A stretch of 64,000 bases of DNA, taken from the NCBI GenBank assembly GCA_018433775.1, contig JAHDQN010000007.1, positions 1 through 64,000 of the forward strand, given 5' to 3'. The position numbers were made by a program, and so were the translations under genes. The stretch comes from Deltaproteobacteria bacterium (GTDB lineage Bacteria; Desulfobacterota; Desulfomonilia; UBA1062). Of the stretch, positions 8,674 through 17,588 are shown in pieces; within the stretch, counting starts at the first letter, position 1; every line of letters begins with the position of its first letter. Under the pieces are notes generated by a model that did not search any database, was not told where the DNA came from, and saw only the letters and a list, made by a program, of their open reading frames with translations.

Positions 8674-9270
8674 ATGGAAACTCCAAAAATGCGTGAGGCC
8701 ATTCTCTCCAAGGCCAGGCAGGAGGCGCAGGAGCTCGTCGAAGAGGCGCGTTTAAGGGCCGGGGAGACGGTCCGGAGGGCCGAGGAGCAGTGGCGGCAGC
8801 GTTTCGAGACCGAGAAGCAGAGGCTCCTCTCCGAGTCGAGGCGCGAAGCGGCCAGGATCATCGCTCAGGCTGAACTGCGCGCCCGGCAGGAGCTCCTGAA
8901 GGAAAAGGACGACATCATCAGGGAAATGATCGGCCGGGTAAAACAGAGGCTGACCGGCAAAGCCCCGGAGGCGGTCACCCTGTCGCATCTTATCGGCGAG
9001 GCGGTCGATGCATTCCAGTCCGACCAGCCGCTGAGGATCAAAACCGCGGGCCAGGATGTCGCGAAGGTAAAGGATATCGTTTCCCGCGACCCGAAGCTCA
9101 AGGAGCGCATAGCCGACGTGCAGGAGACCTCGTGCATGGGCGGAGTCATCAGCGAGAGCGTCGATGGGAGGGTGAGCGTGGACAACACCTTCGACACCCG
9201 GCTCGAAATGCTCATCCCCAAGCTCATGCCCCGGGTGGGCGATATCCTGTTCGGAGACGGCAGACAATGA
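8674..9270 (+). CDS. ntpE: V/A-type ATPase subunit E (peripheral stalk)
   Basis: The 198-residue product has a long charged coiled coil (about residues 1-95, rich in Glu, Arg and Ala) followed by a compact C-terminal domain. That is the shape of subunit E, which pairs with the coiled-coil subunit G/H to tie the catalytic head to subunit I. GGCGGGAGG precedes the ATG. Its stop overlaps the start of subunit C in an ATGA junction (9267-9270), indicating translational coupling. The identity rests on architecture and operon position as well as sequence feel. Confidence 0.88.
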   Translation: METPKMREAILSKARQEAQELVEEARLRAGETVRRAEEQWRQRFETEKQRLLSESRREAARIIAQAELRARQELLKEKDDIIREMIGRVKQRLTGKAPEAVTLSHLIGEAVDAFQSDQPLRIKTAGQDVAKVKDIVSRDPKLKERIADVQETSCMGGVISESVDGRVSVDNTFDTRLEMLIPKLMPRVGDILFGDGRQ

Positions 9271-10310
9271 GACTTGTCAGCAACCGGTTCGCATTCCTCG
9301 TGGCCGTCCTCAAGGCCCGGGAGGCAAAAGGCGTGGGGCACGAGATGCTCGAAGAGATCCTCCTGCGCGCCGCGACCATGGCCGAGGCCGTGGATTTCAT
9401 GAAGGGCACCGACCTGGGCGAATTTCTCTCCGAGTATGGAGCGGCGAGGTTCGATGAGATGGACGAGTTGCTCTGGAAATATCTCGACAGATACTTCGAC
9501 CGGATCAGGAAGCTCAGGCCCGATCCCGGGGCGACCAGGCTCATCGACCGCTACCTGCACAAGTATGACGTTGCCAACATCATAAGCGCCCTCAGAACTG
9601 CGGTTCTTCAGAGACCGGCGCATATGATACCTGCAGGGACGCTCTTCGATCAGGGGCTGCTGAACGACCTGTCCCGCGTGCAGTCTCCGGGCGAGATCGT
9701 CTCCGTTCTCGTCACGGGAGGCATGGCCGAATACGCCGAGCCCATCCGCAGGATGACCGATATCGACCGCAGGACGCTCCGGCAGGCGGAGAGGGGGCTC
9801 GACCAGCTGTATCTGCAGATGCTCCGGAAAACGCTCGAGGGCATGGACGACCACGAGATTCTCCTGCGGGCGCACGGCATACTCATCGACTGCCTGATCC
9901 TGGGGAGGGTCCTGCGGGCGGCTGCCTCCGAGTTGCCCGGAAGAATCGACGGAGGAGACGCTGTCTCGGGAGGTCATCTGCTCACCCCGGACCTGGTCCG
10001 GGAGCTCGCGGGCCTCAAGGTCCAGGAGGTCGCAGCCCGGCTCGAAGACACCCCGTATCATGCCATGGTCCAGGAGACAGCCCGGCAGGTCGAACAGCAG
10101 GGCGCCTACGTCATTGACCGGATCATGGAGTCGGAGCTGATTATGCGGGTCCGCGAGCTGCTTTCCCCACGGTCGCTGTCTCCCTGCGCGGTTTTGTGGC
10201 ACCTGATTTTCAAGGAGCACGAGGTGCGCAATGTGCGGGTCGCCCTGAAGGCCGTGGAAGACAGGCTGCCCCCGGCCGAGGTCAAGGATTATCTGGTGGT
10301 GGGCTTATGA
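9267..10310 (+). CDS. ntpC: V/A-type ATPase subunit C (rotor-stalk adapter)
   Basis: Subunit C (the d subunit of eukaryotic V-ATPases) sits on the proteolipid ring and receives the central shaft. The 347-residue product is mostly helical and contains repeated motifs of the vATP-synt_AC39 family, such as DKYDVANIISALR-like and ELAGLKVQEVAARLEDTPY. The start at 9267 is set by the ATGA overlap with subunit E, and the preceding in-frame stretch is read in another frame as subunit E. The stop again overlaps subunit F by ATGA. Length and context agree with the family. Confidence 0.92.
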   Translation: MRLVSNRFAFLVAVLKAREAKGVGHEMLEEILLRAATMAEAVDFMKGTDLGEFLSEYGAARFDEMDELLWKYLDRYFDRIRKLRPDPGATRLIDRYLHKYDVANIISALRTAVLQRPAHMIPAGTLFDQGLLNDLSRVQSPGEIVSVLVTGGMAEYAEPIRRMTDIDRRTLRQAERGLDQLYLQMLRKTLEGMDDHEILLRAHGILIDCLILGRVLRAAASELPGRIDGGDAVSGGHLLTPDLVRELAGLKVQEVAARLEDTPYHAMVQETARQVEQQGAYVIDRIMESELIMRVRELLSPRSLSPCAVLWHLIFKEHEVRNVRVALKAVEDRLPPAEVKDYLVVGL

Positions 10311-10660
10311 AGAGACGGGAGAATCTGACCATGGCGGTCATCGGCACCCGGGATCAGGCGGCGCTCCTGCGCCTGGCCGGGGTACAGAAGTACCGGGTGG
10401 TCGATGAGGGGCAGAATACGGCTGAATCGGTGATCCAGGCGCTGGGAGACTTTCTGGAGGACGGATCGGTGGCCGTCATCGTGCTGCCCGAGGTGTGGGC
10501 GGAGTATGTCCAGGACATCATCCGTTCCCGGAGGGAGAGGAAACAGTACTCCCCGGTCATTATCACCATACCTTCGGGATACCGGGCCGCCGCGATGGAC
10601 GTGAAGGCCTTCTACGAGGCCTATACCAAGCAGCTCATCGGATTCAATATCGAAATCTAG
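10307..10660 (+). CDS. ntpF: V/A-type ATPase subunit F (central shaft)
   Basis: The 117-residue product belongs to the small Rossmann-like subunit F family, which binds subunit D in the central rotor shaft. Its N-terminal strand reads MAVIGTRDQAALLRLAGV, with a middle segment VAVIVLPEVWAEYV and a C-terminal helical tail. The ATG at 10307 overlaps the subunit C stop. The family usually begins a few residues before the AVIG strand, as here. Eighteen bases separate it from subunit A. Confidence 0.9.
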   Translation: MKRRENLTMAVIGTRDQAALLRLAGVQKYRVVDEGQNTAESVIQALGDFLEDGSVAVIVLPEVWAEYVQDIIRSRRERKQYSPVIITIPSGYRAAAMDVKAFYEAYTKQLIGFNIEI

Positions 10661-10678
10661 TATGTGAGGGCTTAGACC

Positions 10679-12433
10679 ATGGGAAAGATCTGGAGGATTT
10701 CAGGACCTGTGATCATCGCGGAAGACATGCGCGGTTCCCAGGTATACGAGGTGGTGGAGATCGGCGAAGAACGGCTCAACGGGGAGATCATCGGGCTCGA
10801 GCAGGACAAGGCGGTGATCCAGGTCTACGAGGACACGGTCGGGCTGACCGTGGGAGAAAAGGTCATCGGGACTGGCGAGATCCTGATGGCCGAGCTGGGG
10901 CCGGGGCTCGTGGGGAACATCTACGACGGCGTGCAGCGTTCGCTGGTGACCATGAAGGATGAGGTCGGCGACTTCCTGCACCGGGGCGTACGGACCTATG
11001 CCCTCGACCGGGAGAAAAAATGGCGTTTCATACCCGTGGTAAAGGCGGGCGCCAAGGTGGAGGGCGGAGACATTATCGGCACCGTGCAGGAGACCGGTCT
11101 CATCGAGCACAGGATCATGGTCCCGCCCGGGATGAGCGGCGTCATCGATTCCATCGAGGAAGGCGACTACACGGTGGAAGAAACCGTGGCAATGCTCGGA
11201 TCGAACGGCAAAACCATTCCGCTCGCCCTCATGCAGCGGTGGCCGGCCAGAAAGCCCAGGCCCTACAGACGGAGGTTCGACCCCGTGGACCTGCTGGTGA
11301 CCGGCACCCGGATCATCGACTATCTCTTCCCCCTGGCCCTGGGAGGAAAGGCCGCTATTCCCGGCGGGTTCGGCACGGGAAAGACCGTGAACCTCCAGCA
11401 GATGGCCCGCTGGTCGCAGACCCAGTTGAACATCTACGTGGGATGCGGCGAGCGGGGCAACGAGATGGCGGATGTGCTCCACAGCTTCAAGGAGCTCAAA
11501 GATCCGGGCTCGGGACGTTACCTGCAGGAGAAGGAGATCTTCATTGCCAACACCTCCAACATGCCCGTGGTGGCACGTGAGATCAGCATTTTCATCGGGA
11601 TCACCATGGCCGAGTACTACCGCGACATGGGCTACGATATCCTCCTGGTGGCCGACTCCACCTCGCGCTGGGCCGAGGCCATGCGCGAGATCGGAGCCAG
11701 GCTCGAAGAGACCCCGGGCGAGGAGGGGTTCCCCACCTATCTGGGCTCGCGCCTGTCGGCATTCTATGAGCGCTCGGGCAAGGTGGAGTGCCTCGGAAGC
11801 CCCGACCGCGTCGGGTCTGCCACGGTCATCGGTGCGGTGAGCCCCCCGGGCGCTGACTTCAGCGAGCCCGTGACCCAGAACACGCTCAGGATCGTGGACG
11901 CCCTCTACTCGCTCGACGTGGCGCTGGCGAACCGGAGGCATTTCCCCACCATCAACTGGCTCCAGAGCTACAGCCAGTATGCCGACTCCGTGGATACCTG
12001 GTGGGAAAAGGTGAGCCCGGACTACACCGAGGTCCGCAACCAGGCGCTCATCACCCTTCAGAAGGAGGCCGAGCTCGAGGAGATCGTCCGTCTGGTGGGC
12101 CCGGAGGCCCTGCCGGAAAACGACAAGCTGCTGCTCCTCATTGCGCGCATGATCAGGGAAGATTTCCTGATGCAGAGCGCCTATCATCCCGTCGACACCT
12201 ACTCGGACCCCAAGCGGTCGCACCTGATGCTCAGCACCATCATAAAATTCAATGACTTCGCAAGAGGCCTGGCAGAGACGGGGATGATGGTGAGCGAGAT
12301 CTCCGCCTCGAGGATCAAGCAGCGGATCTCCCGCATGAAGGACGTGCCCAACGACGAGATCGATCAGTATATCGATTCCATCCGGCAGGACATGGCAGGG
12401 GGGGCGGTCTCCCTTGAGGAAGGAGGCGTGTGA
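10679..12433 (+). CDS. ntpA: V/A-type ATPase catalytic subunit A
   Basis: This is the catalytic nucleotide-binding subunit of the V1 head. The 584 residues match the family (about 580-600), which differs from F-type beta by the non-homologous insert around residues 110-190. The P-loop GGFGTGKT lies at 229-236 with Lys235. Walker B is ILLVADSTSRWAEAMREI, and the GARLEETPGEEGFPTYL segment carries catalytic-site residues. The ATG follows GTGAGGGC, a weak ribosome site, so coupling from subunit F is likely. The stop overlaps the start of subunit B. Confidence 0.97.
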   Translation: MGKIWRISGPVIIAEDMRGSQVYEVVEIGEERLNGEIIGLEQDKAVIQVYEDTVGLTVGEKVIGTGEILMAELGPGLVGNIYDGVQRSLVTMKDEVGDFLHRGVRTYALDREKKWRFIPVVKAGAKVEGGDIIGTVQETGLIEHRIMVPPGMSGVIDSIEEGDYTVEETVAMLGSNGKTIPLALMQRWPARKPRPYRRRFDPVDLLVTGTRIIDYLFPLALGGKAAIPGGFGTGKTVNLQQMARWSQTQLNIYVGCGERGNEMADVLHSFKELKDPGSGRYLQEKEIFIANTSNMPVVAREISIFIGITMAEYYRDMGYDILLVADSTSRWAEAMREIGARLEETPGEEGFPTYLGSRLSAFYERSGKVECLGSPDRVGSATVIGAVSPPGADFSEPVTQNTLRIVDALYSLDVALANRRHFPTINWLQSYSQYADSVDTWWEKVSPDYTEVRNQALITLQKEAELEEIVRLVGPEALPENDKLLLLIARMIREDFLMQSAYHPVDTYSDPKRSHLMLSTIIKFNDFARGLAETGMMVSEISASRIKQRISRMKDVPNDEIDQYIDSIRQDMAGGAVSLEEGGV

Positions 12434-13836
12434 TGGATTCCATGCAGCTCTTTACCAGACAGACCAAGGCCATCAGTACGGCCCGCAGATCGTTGCTCAT
12501 CATCGAGAGCATCCCGGGCATCCAGTTCAGCGAGATCGTCGATGTGGAGCTTGGCACGGGTGAGGTCCGCAGCGGCCAGGTCATCGAGGTAGGCAAGGGC
12601 ACCACCGTGGTCCAGGTGTTCGGCGGGGTGAGCGAGGTCGATCTTCTCAACAGCAAGGTGAGATACAAGGGCGAAACCCTGAAACTGCCGGTCTCCCCGG
12701 ACATTCTCGGCCGCATTTTCGACGGGAGCGGCAAACCCATCGACGGCGGTCCTCCAATCATCTCCCAGAAATACCAGGACATCAACGGTGTGCCTGCCAA
12801 TCCGGCCTCCCGCATGCCCCCGGCCGAGTTTATCGAGACAGGCATCTCGGCCATCGACGGGCTCAACGTGCTGGTGAGAGGCCAGAAGCTGCCCATATTC
12901 AGCGGCTCGGGCCTGCCGCACAACAAGATCGCGGCCCAGATCATCCGTCAGGCATCCTTGAAGGGCAAGTCCGATGACTTCGCCATCGTGTTCGGCGCCA
13001 TCGGGGTCAGCTACGACGACGCCGCATACTTCATCAGCAACCTGGAAGAGACGGGTGCGCTCAGCCGGGCAGTCGGCTTCATCAACACGGCCTCGTCCCC
13101 GGTCATCGAGCGCCTTTCCACCCCGCGTCTGGCGCTCACCGCGGCCGAATACCTGGCTTGGGAGATGGACATGCACGTGCTCGTCATCCTCACCGACATC
13201 ACCAACTATGCCGACGCGCTGCGCGAGCTCGCGGCCATGCGGGGCGAGATACCGAGCCGCCGGGGCTACCCCGGGTACATGTACACCGACCTGGCGTCCC
13301 TCTACGAGCGCGCCGGGAGGATCTCGGGACGGGAGGGCTCGGTGACCATCCTTCCCATCCTCACCATGCCCGACGACGACATCACGCACCCCATCCCCGA
13401 CCTGACGGGCTACATCACCGAGGGGCAGATCGTGCTCTCCAGGCCGCTCGACCGCAAGCGGATTTACCCGCCCATCGACGTGTTCCTCTCGCTTTCGCGG
13501 ATGATGAAGGAGGGCATAGGGGAGGGCAAGACCCGCGAGGATCACAACAACGTCTTCATGCAGTCCTATGCCATGTATGCGGAGGGCAACTACCTGCGCG
13601 AGATCACCACGGTCATCGGCTCCGAAGCGCTCACCGAGCGCGACAAGGTGTATCTCGAGGCTGCGGACAGGTTCGAGAGGGAGTTCATCGCCCAGGACGA
13701 GAACAGCCGTCGAACCGTGGAGGAGACTCTGGGGGTTGCATGGGATATCTTTTCCATGCTCCCCGAGGAAGACTTGAAGCTCATCAACGAAAAATACATC
13801 AAGAACTATCTGCCCGAGCCGTCGGAGAACGAGTAG
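12433..13836 (+). CDS. ntpB: V/A-type ATPase regulatory subunit B
   Basis: Subunit B alternates with A in the head and carries the non-catalytic nucleotide site. The product has 467 residues. In place of a canonical P-loop it has SGSGLPHNKIAAQI, the normal state for subunit B. Conserved segments include YPGYMYTDLASLYERAG and TMPDDDITHPIPDLTGYITEGQI. I chose the ATG at 12433, which overlaps the subunit A stop (TGATG) and sits behind AAGGAGG. A GTG at 12430 in the same frame is the only close alternative. Confidence 0.96.
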   Translation: MDSMQLFTRQTKAISTARRSLLIIESIPGIQFSEIVDVELGTGEVRSGQVIEVGKGTTVVQVFGGVSEVDLLNSKVRYKGETLKLPVSPDILGRIFDGSGKPIDGGPPIISQKYQDINGVPANPASRMPPAEFIETGISAIDGLNVLVRGQKLPIFSGSGLPHNKIAAQIIRQASLKGKSDDFAIVFGAIGVSYDDAAYFISNLEETGALSRAVGFINTASSPVIERLSTPRLALTAAEYLAWEMDMHVLVILTDITNYADALRELAAMRGEIPSRRGYPGYMYTDLASLYERAGRISGREGSVTILPILTMPDDDITHPIPDLTGYITEGQIVLSRPLDRKRIYPPIDVFLSLSRMMKEGIGEGKTREDHNNVFMQSYAMYAEGNYLREITTVIGSEALTERDKVYLEAADRFEREFIAQDENSRRTVEETLGVAWDIFSMLPEEDLKLINEKYIKNYLPEPSENE

Positions 13837-13840
13837 AGCC

Positions 13841-14488
13841 ATGGCGGCGAAAATACGAGTTGCCAGACCGACGAAGATCGAGCTCGCACGGCTGAAAAGG
13901 CGCCTGAGGCTCGCCATGCGGATCCAGAAGATCATCAAGGACCGGCTCTCCATCCTGGTCATGGAGTTTCTCCAGACCGTGAGGGAGAGCGCGGAGGTGA
14001 AGGAACGGCTCCAGAAAGAGTACGATGACGCCTACAAGGCCCTGTCGCTCGCTTTGGGCTATCACGGGTATGCACCGGTGGAGCAGACACTCATGATCTC
14101 CGAGATGCCCTTCAGCCTGCATGCCGCGACCCGCAACGTGGCGGGAGTGCGCCTTCCCACCTTCCAGATGGAGGAGAATCGGGAGGCGCCCCAGGCGGTT
14201 CATCCCGCCGAGAACTCCTCGCTCCTGGAATATACGTCCGACATGGCGCGGAAATGCCTGTCCACGACCGTGGAGCTCGCCGAACTCCAGAGCGCCCTGG
14301 AGCTGCTCGGCGACGAGATCAACAAGGTCAAGCGCATCAACAACGCCTTGGAATATGTGGTGATACCCGGACTGGACGTCACCATCAAATACCTGTCCAT
14401 GAAGTTCGAGGAGCGCGACCGCGAAGAGGTGGCCCGGCTGAAATACGTGAAGCTCCTGATCGAGAAGAGGGAGGCCTATGCCTATTGA
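13841..14488 (+). CDS. ntpD: V/A-type ATPase subunit D (central shaft)
   Basis: Subunit D is the coiled-coil axle turning inside the A3B3 head. The 215-residue product begins with the family N-terminus (RVARPTKIELARLKRRLRLA) and has long N- and C-terminal helices around a small central insert. The C-terminal segment RINALEYVVIPGLDVTIKYL-like, here INNALEYVVIPGLDVTIKYL, is the strongest family mark. It starts four bases after subunit B ends. It overlaps the next gene (DUF61 protein) by 11 bases. Confidence 0.96.
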   Translation: MAAKIRVARPTKIELARLKRRLRLAMRIQKIIKDRLSILVMEFLQTVRESAEVKERLQKEYDDAYKALSLALGYHGYAPVEQTLMISEMPFSLHAATRNVAGVRLPTFQMEENREAPQAVHPAENSSLLEYTSDMARKCLSTTVELAELQSALELLGDEINKVKRINNALEYVVIPGLDVTIKYLSMKFEERDREEVARLKYVKLLIEKREAYAY

Positions 14489-14918
14489 GCAGGAAAAGGA
14501 CGATGTGATCGCCCGTTATCTGGGGAGCGAGCTCAGCTCGGTGAACGCCCAGCTGCCGAAAAAGCGCAAAACGCTTTCCCAGCTCCTGCACGAAGAACAT
14601 CCCCGGGTCTCCTGTCTCGACGGGTCGGAGCATTTTTTCAGAATCGACGAGCTGCGATTTCTGGCCTCCATCCTGGAGGATCATGAGCGTGACGACCTTC
14701 TGCTGCCCATGATCATCGAGGTGCACTCGGGCCGGAGCGATATGATGGTCCGGAGCCGCCGGAGCGACGAGGAGCAGGGAGTGGAGGCAAAGGTTTTTGC
14801 CGAGGTCCTGGACATGCCGGTGAGCGTAGAAAAAACAGGCGTCAGGATTTATCGGTCGCAGCTCGGGGCCATGCGCAGGGCGTTGAAGACCACGACTCAA
14901 TATGTATTCACTCTCTGA
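14478..14918 (+). CDS. DUF61/UPF0216 family protein of archaeal type
   Basis: The 146-residue product matches my recollection of DUF61 (UPF0216), a family described mainly from archaea and of unknown function. Marks of the family are LPKKRKTLSQLL (about 26-37), the DGSEHFF segment (48-54), LLLPMIIEVH (74-83) and the C-terminal YRSQLGAMRRALKTTTQYVF. It overlaps subunit D by 11 bases and is followed after 30 bases by the stalk subunit, so it lies inside the V-ATPase operon. No catalytic motif is evident. Association with an archaeal-type ATPase suggests joint transfer or a role in assembly; both ideas are inference. Confidence 0.8.
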   Translation: MPIEQEKDDVIARYLGSELSSVNAQLPKKRKTLSQLLHEEHPRVSCLDGSEHFFRIDELRFLASILEDHERDDLLLPMIIEVHSGRSDMMVRSRRSDEEQGVEAKVFAEVLDMPVSVEKTGVRIYRSQLGAMRRALKTTTQYVFTL

Positions 14919-14948
14919 CGAGAGCACACGCACTTAGGGAGGAATTCC

Positions 14949-15272
14949 ATGGCAGAAGATTTCATCGGATCGGTAAAGGAAATCGAGCAGGAGGCTGAAG
15001 TGCTGATGGAGCAGGCACGCTCAGAGGCCAGGGCCATACTCGAAGAAGCCAGAAAACAGGCCGGTGATATCCTTTCCCGCAGCCTTCCCCTGGACGAGGT
15101 GAAAAGAGAACAGGAGAAGATCGTTCAGACCGCCCGGACACAGGCGGAGACCATGATAGAAAACGCCCGGCAGCAGGCCGAAGCCCACCGGAAAACCGCA
15201 GGCACCAGGCTCGACGAGGTGGTGAGTCTCATGCTCACCCACCTGAAGGGGAACAACTCGAGCAGCGCCTGA
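14949..15272 (+). CDS. V/A-type ATPase coiled-coil stalk subunit (G/H)
   Basis: This 107-residue protein is nearly all coiled coil, rich in Glu, Ala, Arg and Gln, with repeated EQARSEARAILEEARKQA-like heptads. It matches the small peripheral-stalk partner of subunit E (called G or H in bacteria and AhaH in archaea). The ATG is preceded by AGGGAGGAATTCC. In many operons this gene comes first, ahead of subunit I; here it comes last, after the DUF61 gene. Low-complexity coiled coils are hard to assign, so the call leans on context. Confidence 0.75.
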   Translation: MAEDFIGSVKEIEQEAEVLMEQARSEARAILEEARKQAGDILSRSLPLDEVKREQEKIVQTARTQAETMIENARQQAEAHRKTAGTRLDEVVSLMLTHLKGNNSSSA

Positions 15273-15645
15273 GAGATTCTTTCGTTTCACACTGCCGGAA
15301 GTATCAATGGAGAGAGTGCCGTTTCCCAGCATAATCCCTGCCCGGCCTCTCATTTTAAATTCCCCTTCCTTGTCCTGCAGGACCTCCAACCAGGGTCGCG
15401 CCAAGGATGTCCTGCACGTCTTCGGGTACCGGACAGGAGAAAGCCTGAGCCTCAATTTGGGATATAGAATTATCGAGGGAGTCGTCGACAATGGCGATTT
15501 CTAAAAACTTTGCCCTGTTCAACCTGCCGGCTGCCGGTGTGACCTGGACATTCAAGCAGGATGGCTTTCCCGTCGTTTAGCGTGGTCGAAACACGCAGCC
15601 CGGCCGGCTGAATCCCGGTGCCGGGCTTAAAAAAAGGAGTCCTCG
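15273..15645. other. 373-bp intergenic region after the ATPase operon
   Basis: No credible gene was seen. A 65-codon frame at 15307-15504 lacks support. A 7-bp hairpin (15598-15604 with 15620-15626) lies just upstream of the AAAAAAAGGAG ribosome site of tspO and is followed by A-rich rather than T-rich sequence. It could influence tspO translation, or the region may simply separate two transcription units. Confidence 0.35.
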
Positions 15646-16143
15646 ATGACGATGATTTCAAAACGCACACAGTTTGCAGGCCTCGTTGCGTGGCTGGTGA
15701 TCACCTTTCTTGCAGCCGGTATCGGCAGCCTGGCAACGATGCAAGCAGAGACGTTCTACACACGGCTCGTGCTCCCTTCATGGGCGCCGCCGTCTGCCGT
15801 GTTCGGGCCGGTCTGGACGGTGCTCTATGCCCTCATGGGAATTGCTGCATGGCTGGTCTGGCGTGAGGGAGGTTTCGGCGCGGCGCGTACCGCACTCACA
15901 TTGTTTCTCCTTCAGTTGGCTGTCAATGCGCTTTGGAGCTGGCTCTTCTTCGGTTGGCATCTGGGCGCGCTGTCTTTCGCCTTCATCCTCCTGCTGTGGG
16001 CTCTGATCGCGGCTACGCTCGTCACCTTCCTTCGCATCCGGCCTCTGGCCGGAATACTGCTCGTTCCCTACCTGCTGTGGGTGAGTTTTGCATCGGTTCT
16101 GAACTACACCATCTGGCAGCTCAATCCCCGGCTGCTGGGTTGA
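15646..16143 (+). CDS. tspO: TspO/MBR family membrane protein
   Basis: TspO proteins are five-helix membrane proteins that bind porphyrins and hydrophobic ligands. The 165-residue product has five hydrophobic segments and the tryptophan- and proline-rich family features: PSWAPPSAVFGPVWTVLYALMGIAAWLVWR in helix 1-2, NALWSWLFFGWH in helix 3, and LLWVSFASVLNYTIWQLN at the end. The start has a strong AAAAGGAG site. It stands alone between the ATPase operon and the M48 peptidase gene. In bacteria it is linked to stress responses and tetrapyrrole handling, but the physiological role here is unknown. Confidence 0.93.
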   Translation: MTMISKRTQFAGLVAWLVITFLAAGIGSLATMQAETFYTRLVLPSWAPPSAVFGPVWTVLYALMGIAAWLVWREGGFGAARTALTLFLLQLAVNALWSWLFFGWHLGALSFAFILLLWALIAATLVTFLRIRPLAGILLVPYLLWVSFASVLNYTIWQLNPRLLG

Positions 16144-16456
16144 TGTGGAGCTCAGGCTTTCGAGGGAAGAATCGGGGGCCGCCCTTGAGACCGATTTTCT
16201 GTGAAGCCGGCGGCTTCTCCCTCGTATCCATAATCGGAATGCCGCGGTCAAAAAACAGCTCCATGACTGCTCAAGACAGCTCATGCGCTCATTCCCCACA
16301 ACGAAAGTGGGTTCGTGGGTTCTCAAAGACAGGCTTAATAGCAGAGCTATTGGATAGCGGGATCGTTGGGGCAAACAGCGGCCGGCTGTTCGGATCATCG
16401 TTGTCTTTCGCCGTCCCGCACCCTAAAATATATACGACTACGAACCGAGGACAGCG
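16144..16456. other. 313-bp intergenic region upstream of the M48 peptidase gene
   Basis: No gene was recognised. Its last 60 bases hold the predicted promoter of the peptidase gene. Some short imperfect palindromes occur (for example AAGCCGGCGGCTT around 16205) but none resembles a terminator with a T-run. Confidence 0.35.
16401..16429 (+). promoter_or_regulatory. Sigma70-type promoter of the M48 peptidase gene
   Basis: TTGTCT (16401-16406) and TAAAAT (16424-16429) are separated by 17 bases, inside an AT-rich run that stands out from the GC-rich surroundings. The ATG of the peptidase gene follows 27 bases downstream. Confidence 0.6.
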
Positions 16457-17413
16457 ATGCAGAGTTCCGCCCGCTATGCTTCCGGAAAGTTTCAGAACAC
16501 GTTCCAGACCCTGGTCATACTCGCCGCCATGGTGTCGCTGTTCGGCCTGCTCGGCTGGATGATCTTCGGGGCATTCGGCGTCTTCTGGGCGCTGATGATC
16601 GCCGGCTTCATCCTCGTGTCAACCCCGAAGCTCTCGCCCCTGCTGGTCCTGCGCATGTACGACGCCAAGGCCCTGTATCGGGAGGATGCAGGCAGACTGT
16701 ACGATATCGTGTTCGAGCTTTCCCGCCGGGCCGATCTCCGGCACGTCCCCCGGCTGCACTATATCCCGAGCCGGACGATGAACGCATTCAGCGTGGGCTC
16801 GAAAAGCAACTCCGCGATTGCGCTCTCCGACGGGCTCATCAGGATCCTGAACGAACGAGAGCTCGCAAGTGTTCTGGCGCACGAGATCAGCCATATCAGC
16901 AGCAACGATCTCCGATTGCACGCCCTTGCCGACATGATGACCCGGGTGACTTCCATGCTCTCTTTTTTCGGGCAGATTCTCATTATCTTCTACCTTCCCA
17001 TGATCTTCTTCGCAGACGCCCATCTGCCGCTCATATTCATCCTGATACTCATATTCGCACCCATGATCAGCATCATCCTGCAGCTTGCACTGTCCAGAAC
17101 CAGGGAGTTCGATGCGGACCTCACCGCCGTGCGCCTGACAAACGACCCCAGGGGACTCGCCTCGGCGTTGCAGAAGATGGAAAGCTACGATCGCGGCATC
17201 TGGGATATCCTGGTGACCTCGGGGAAAAAAGATCCCCATCCCTCCATCCTGAGAACCCACCCCCATACCCGGAAACGCATCGATCGGCTCATGCACCTGG
17301 CGGAGGCGAGAGAGCGGGATATCCTCGAGTCACGGGAGAGGATCGTTCTGCCCGATCGTTTTCCCGAGGTGCTGCGCCCCCCGAGATGGCACTGGTACGG
17401 ACCGTGGCGCTAA
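16457..17413 (+). CDS. HtpX-like M48 family membrane metallopeptidase
   Basis: The product (318 residues) is a zinc endopeptidase of the M48/HtpX group, expected in the cytoplasmic membrane for quality control of membrane proteins. Two N-terminal helices (about 20-60) precede the peptidase domain. The zinc motif HEISH has His142, Glu143 and His146, and the third ligand is Glu217 in TREFDADLTAVRL. A second hydrophobic pair lies between them, as in HtpX. The C-terminus contains HPHTRKRIDRL-like sequence, also typical. The protein is slightly longer than E. coli HtpX (293). I call the family with confidence but not strict HtpX orthology. Confidence 0.88.
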   Translation: MQSSARYASGKFQNTFQTLVILAAMVSLFGLLGWMIFGAFGVFWALMIAGFILVSTPKLSPLLVLRMYDAKALYREDAGRLYDIVFELSRRADLRHVPRLHYIPSRTMNAFSVGSKSNSAIALSDGLIRILNERELASVLAHEISHISSNDLRLHALADMMTRVTSMLSFFGQILIIFYLPMIFFADAHLPLIFILILIFAPMISIILQLALSRTREFDADLTAVRLTNDPRGLASALQKMESYDRGIWDILVTSGKKDPHPSILRTHPHTRKRIDRLMHLAEARERDILESRERIVLPDRFPEVLRPPRWHWYGPWR

Positions 17414-17486
17414 CCCCTTAAAGGGTTGCATCACCTTTTCCTGTTTCATCTGAAGAGACGGATTTGTCATACAAAGGCATTACAGT

Positions 17487-17516
17487 TTGACAGACAACCA
17501 CCTGCAGTGATATTTT
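17487..17516 (+). promoter_or_regulatory. Candidate sigma70 promoter of the liv operon
   Basis: A perfect -35 box TTGACA (17487-17492) is followed by an AT-rich -10 region, GATATTTT (17509-17516); the spacer is 16 to 18 bases depending on the hexamer chosen. It sits about 75 bases upstream of the livK ribosome site. Confidence 0.5.
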
Positions 17517-17588
17517 ACCAAACGCGTACGTGGCCTGACACGCTCTTTTCTCTACACCAGGCACACTCTATCTTAACAGGGGGAGAAG

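Noticed and set aside
15307-15504. 65-codon frame between the ATPase operon and tspO
   Set aside because: No ribosome site, no recognisable motif, and ordinary intergenic composition.
17426-17588. N-terminal extension of the livK frame
   Set aside because: The open frame reaches back to 17426 but crosses the promoter and ribosome-site region, and the added 54 residues do not form a signal peptide.
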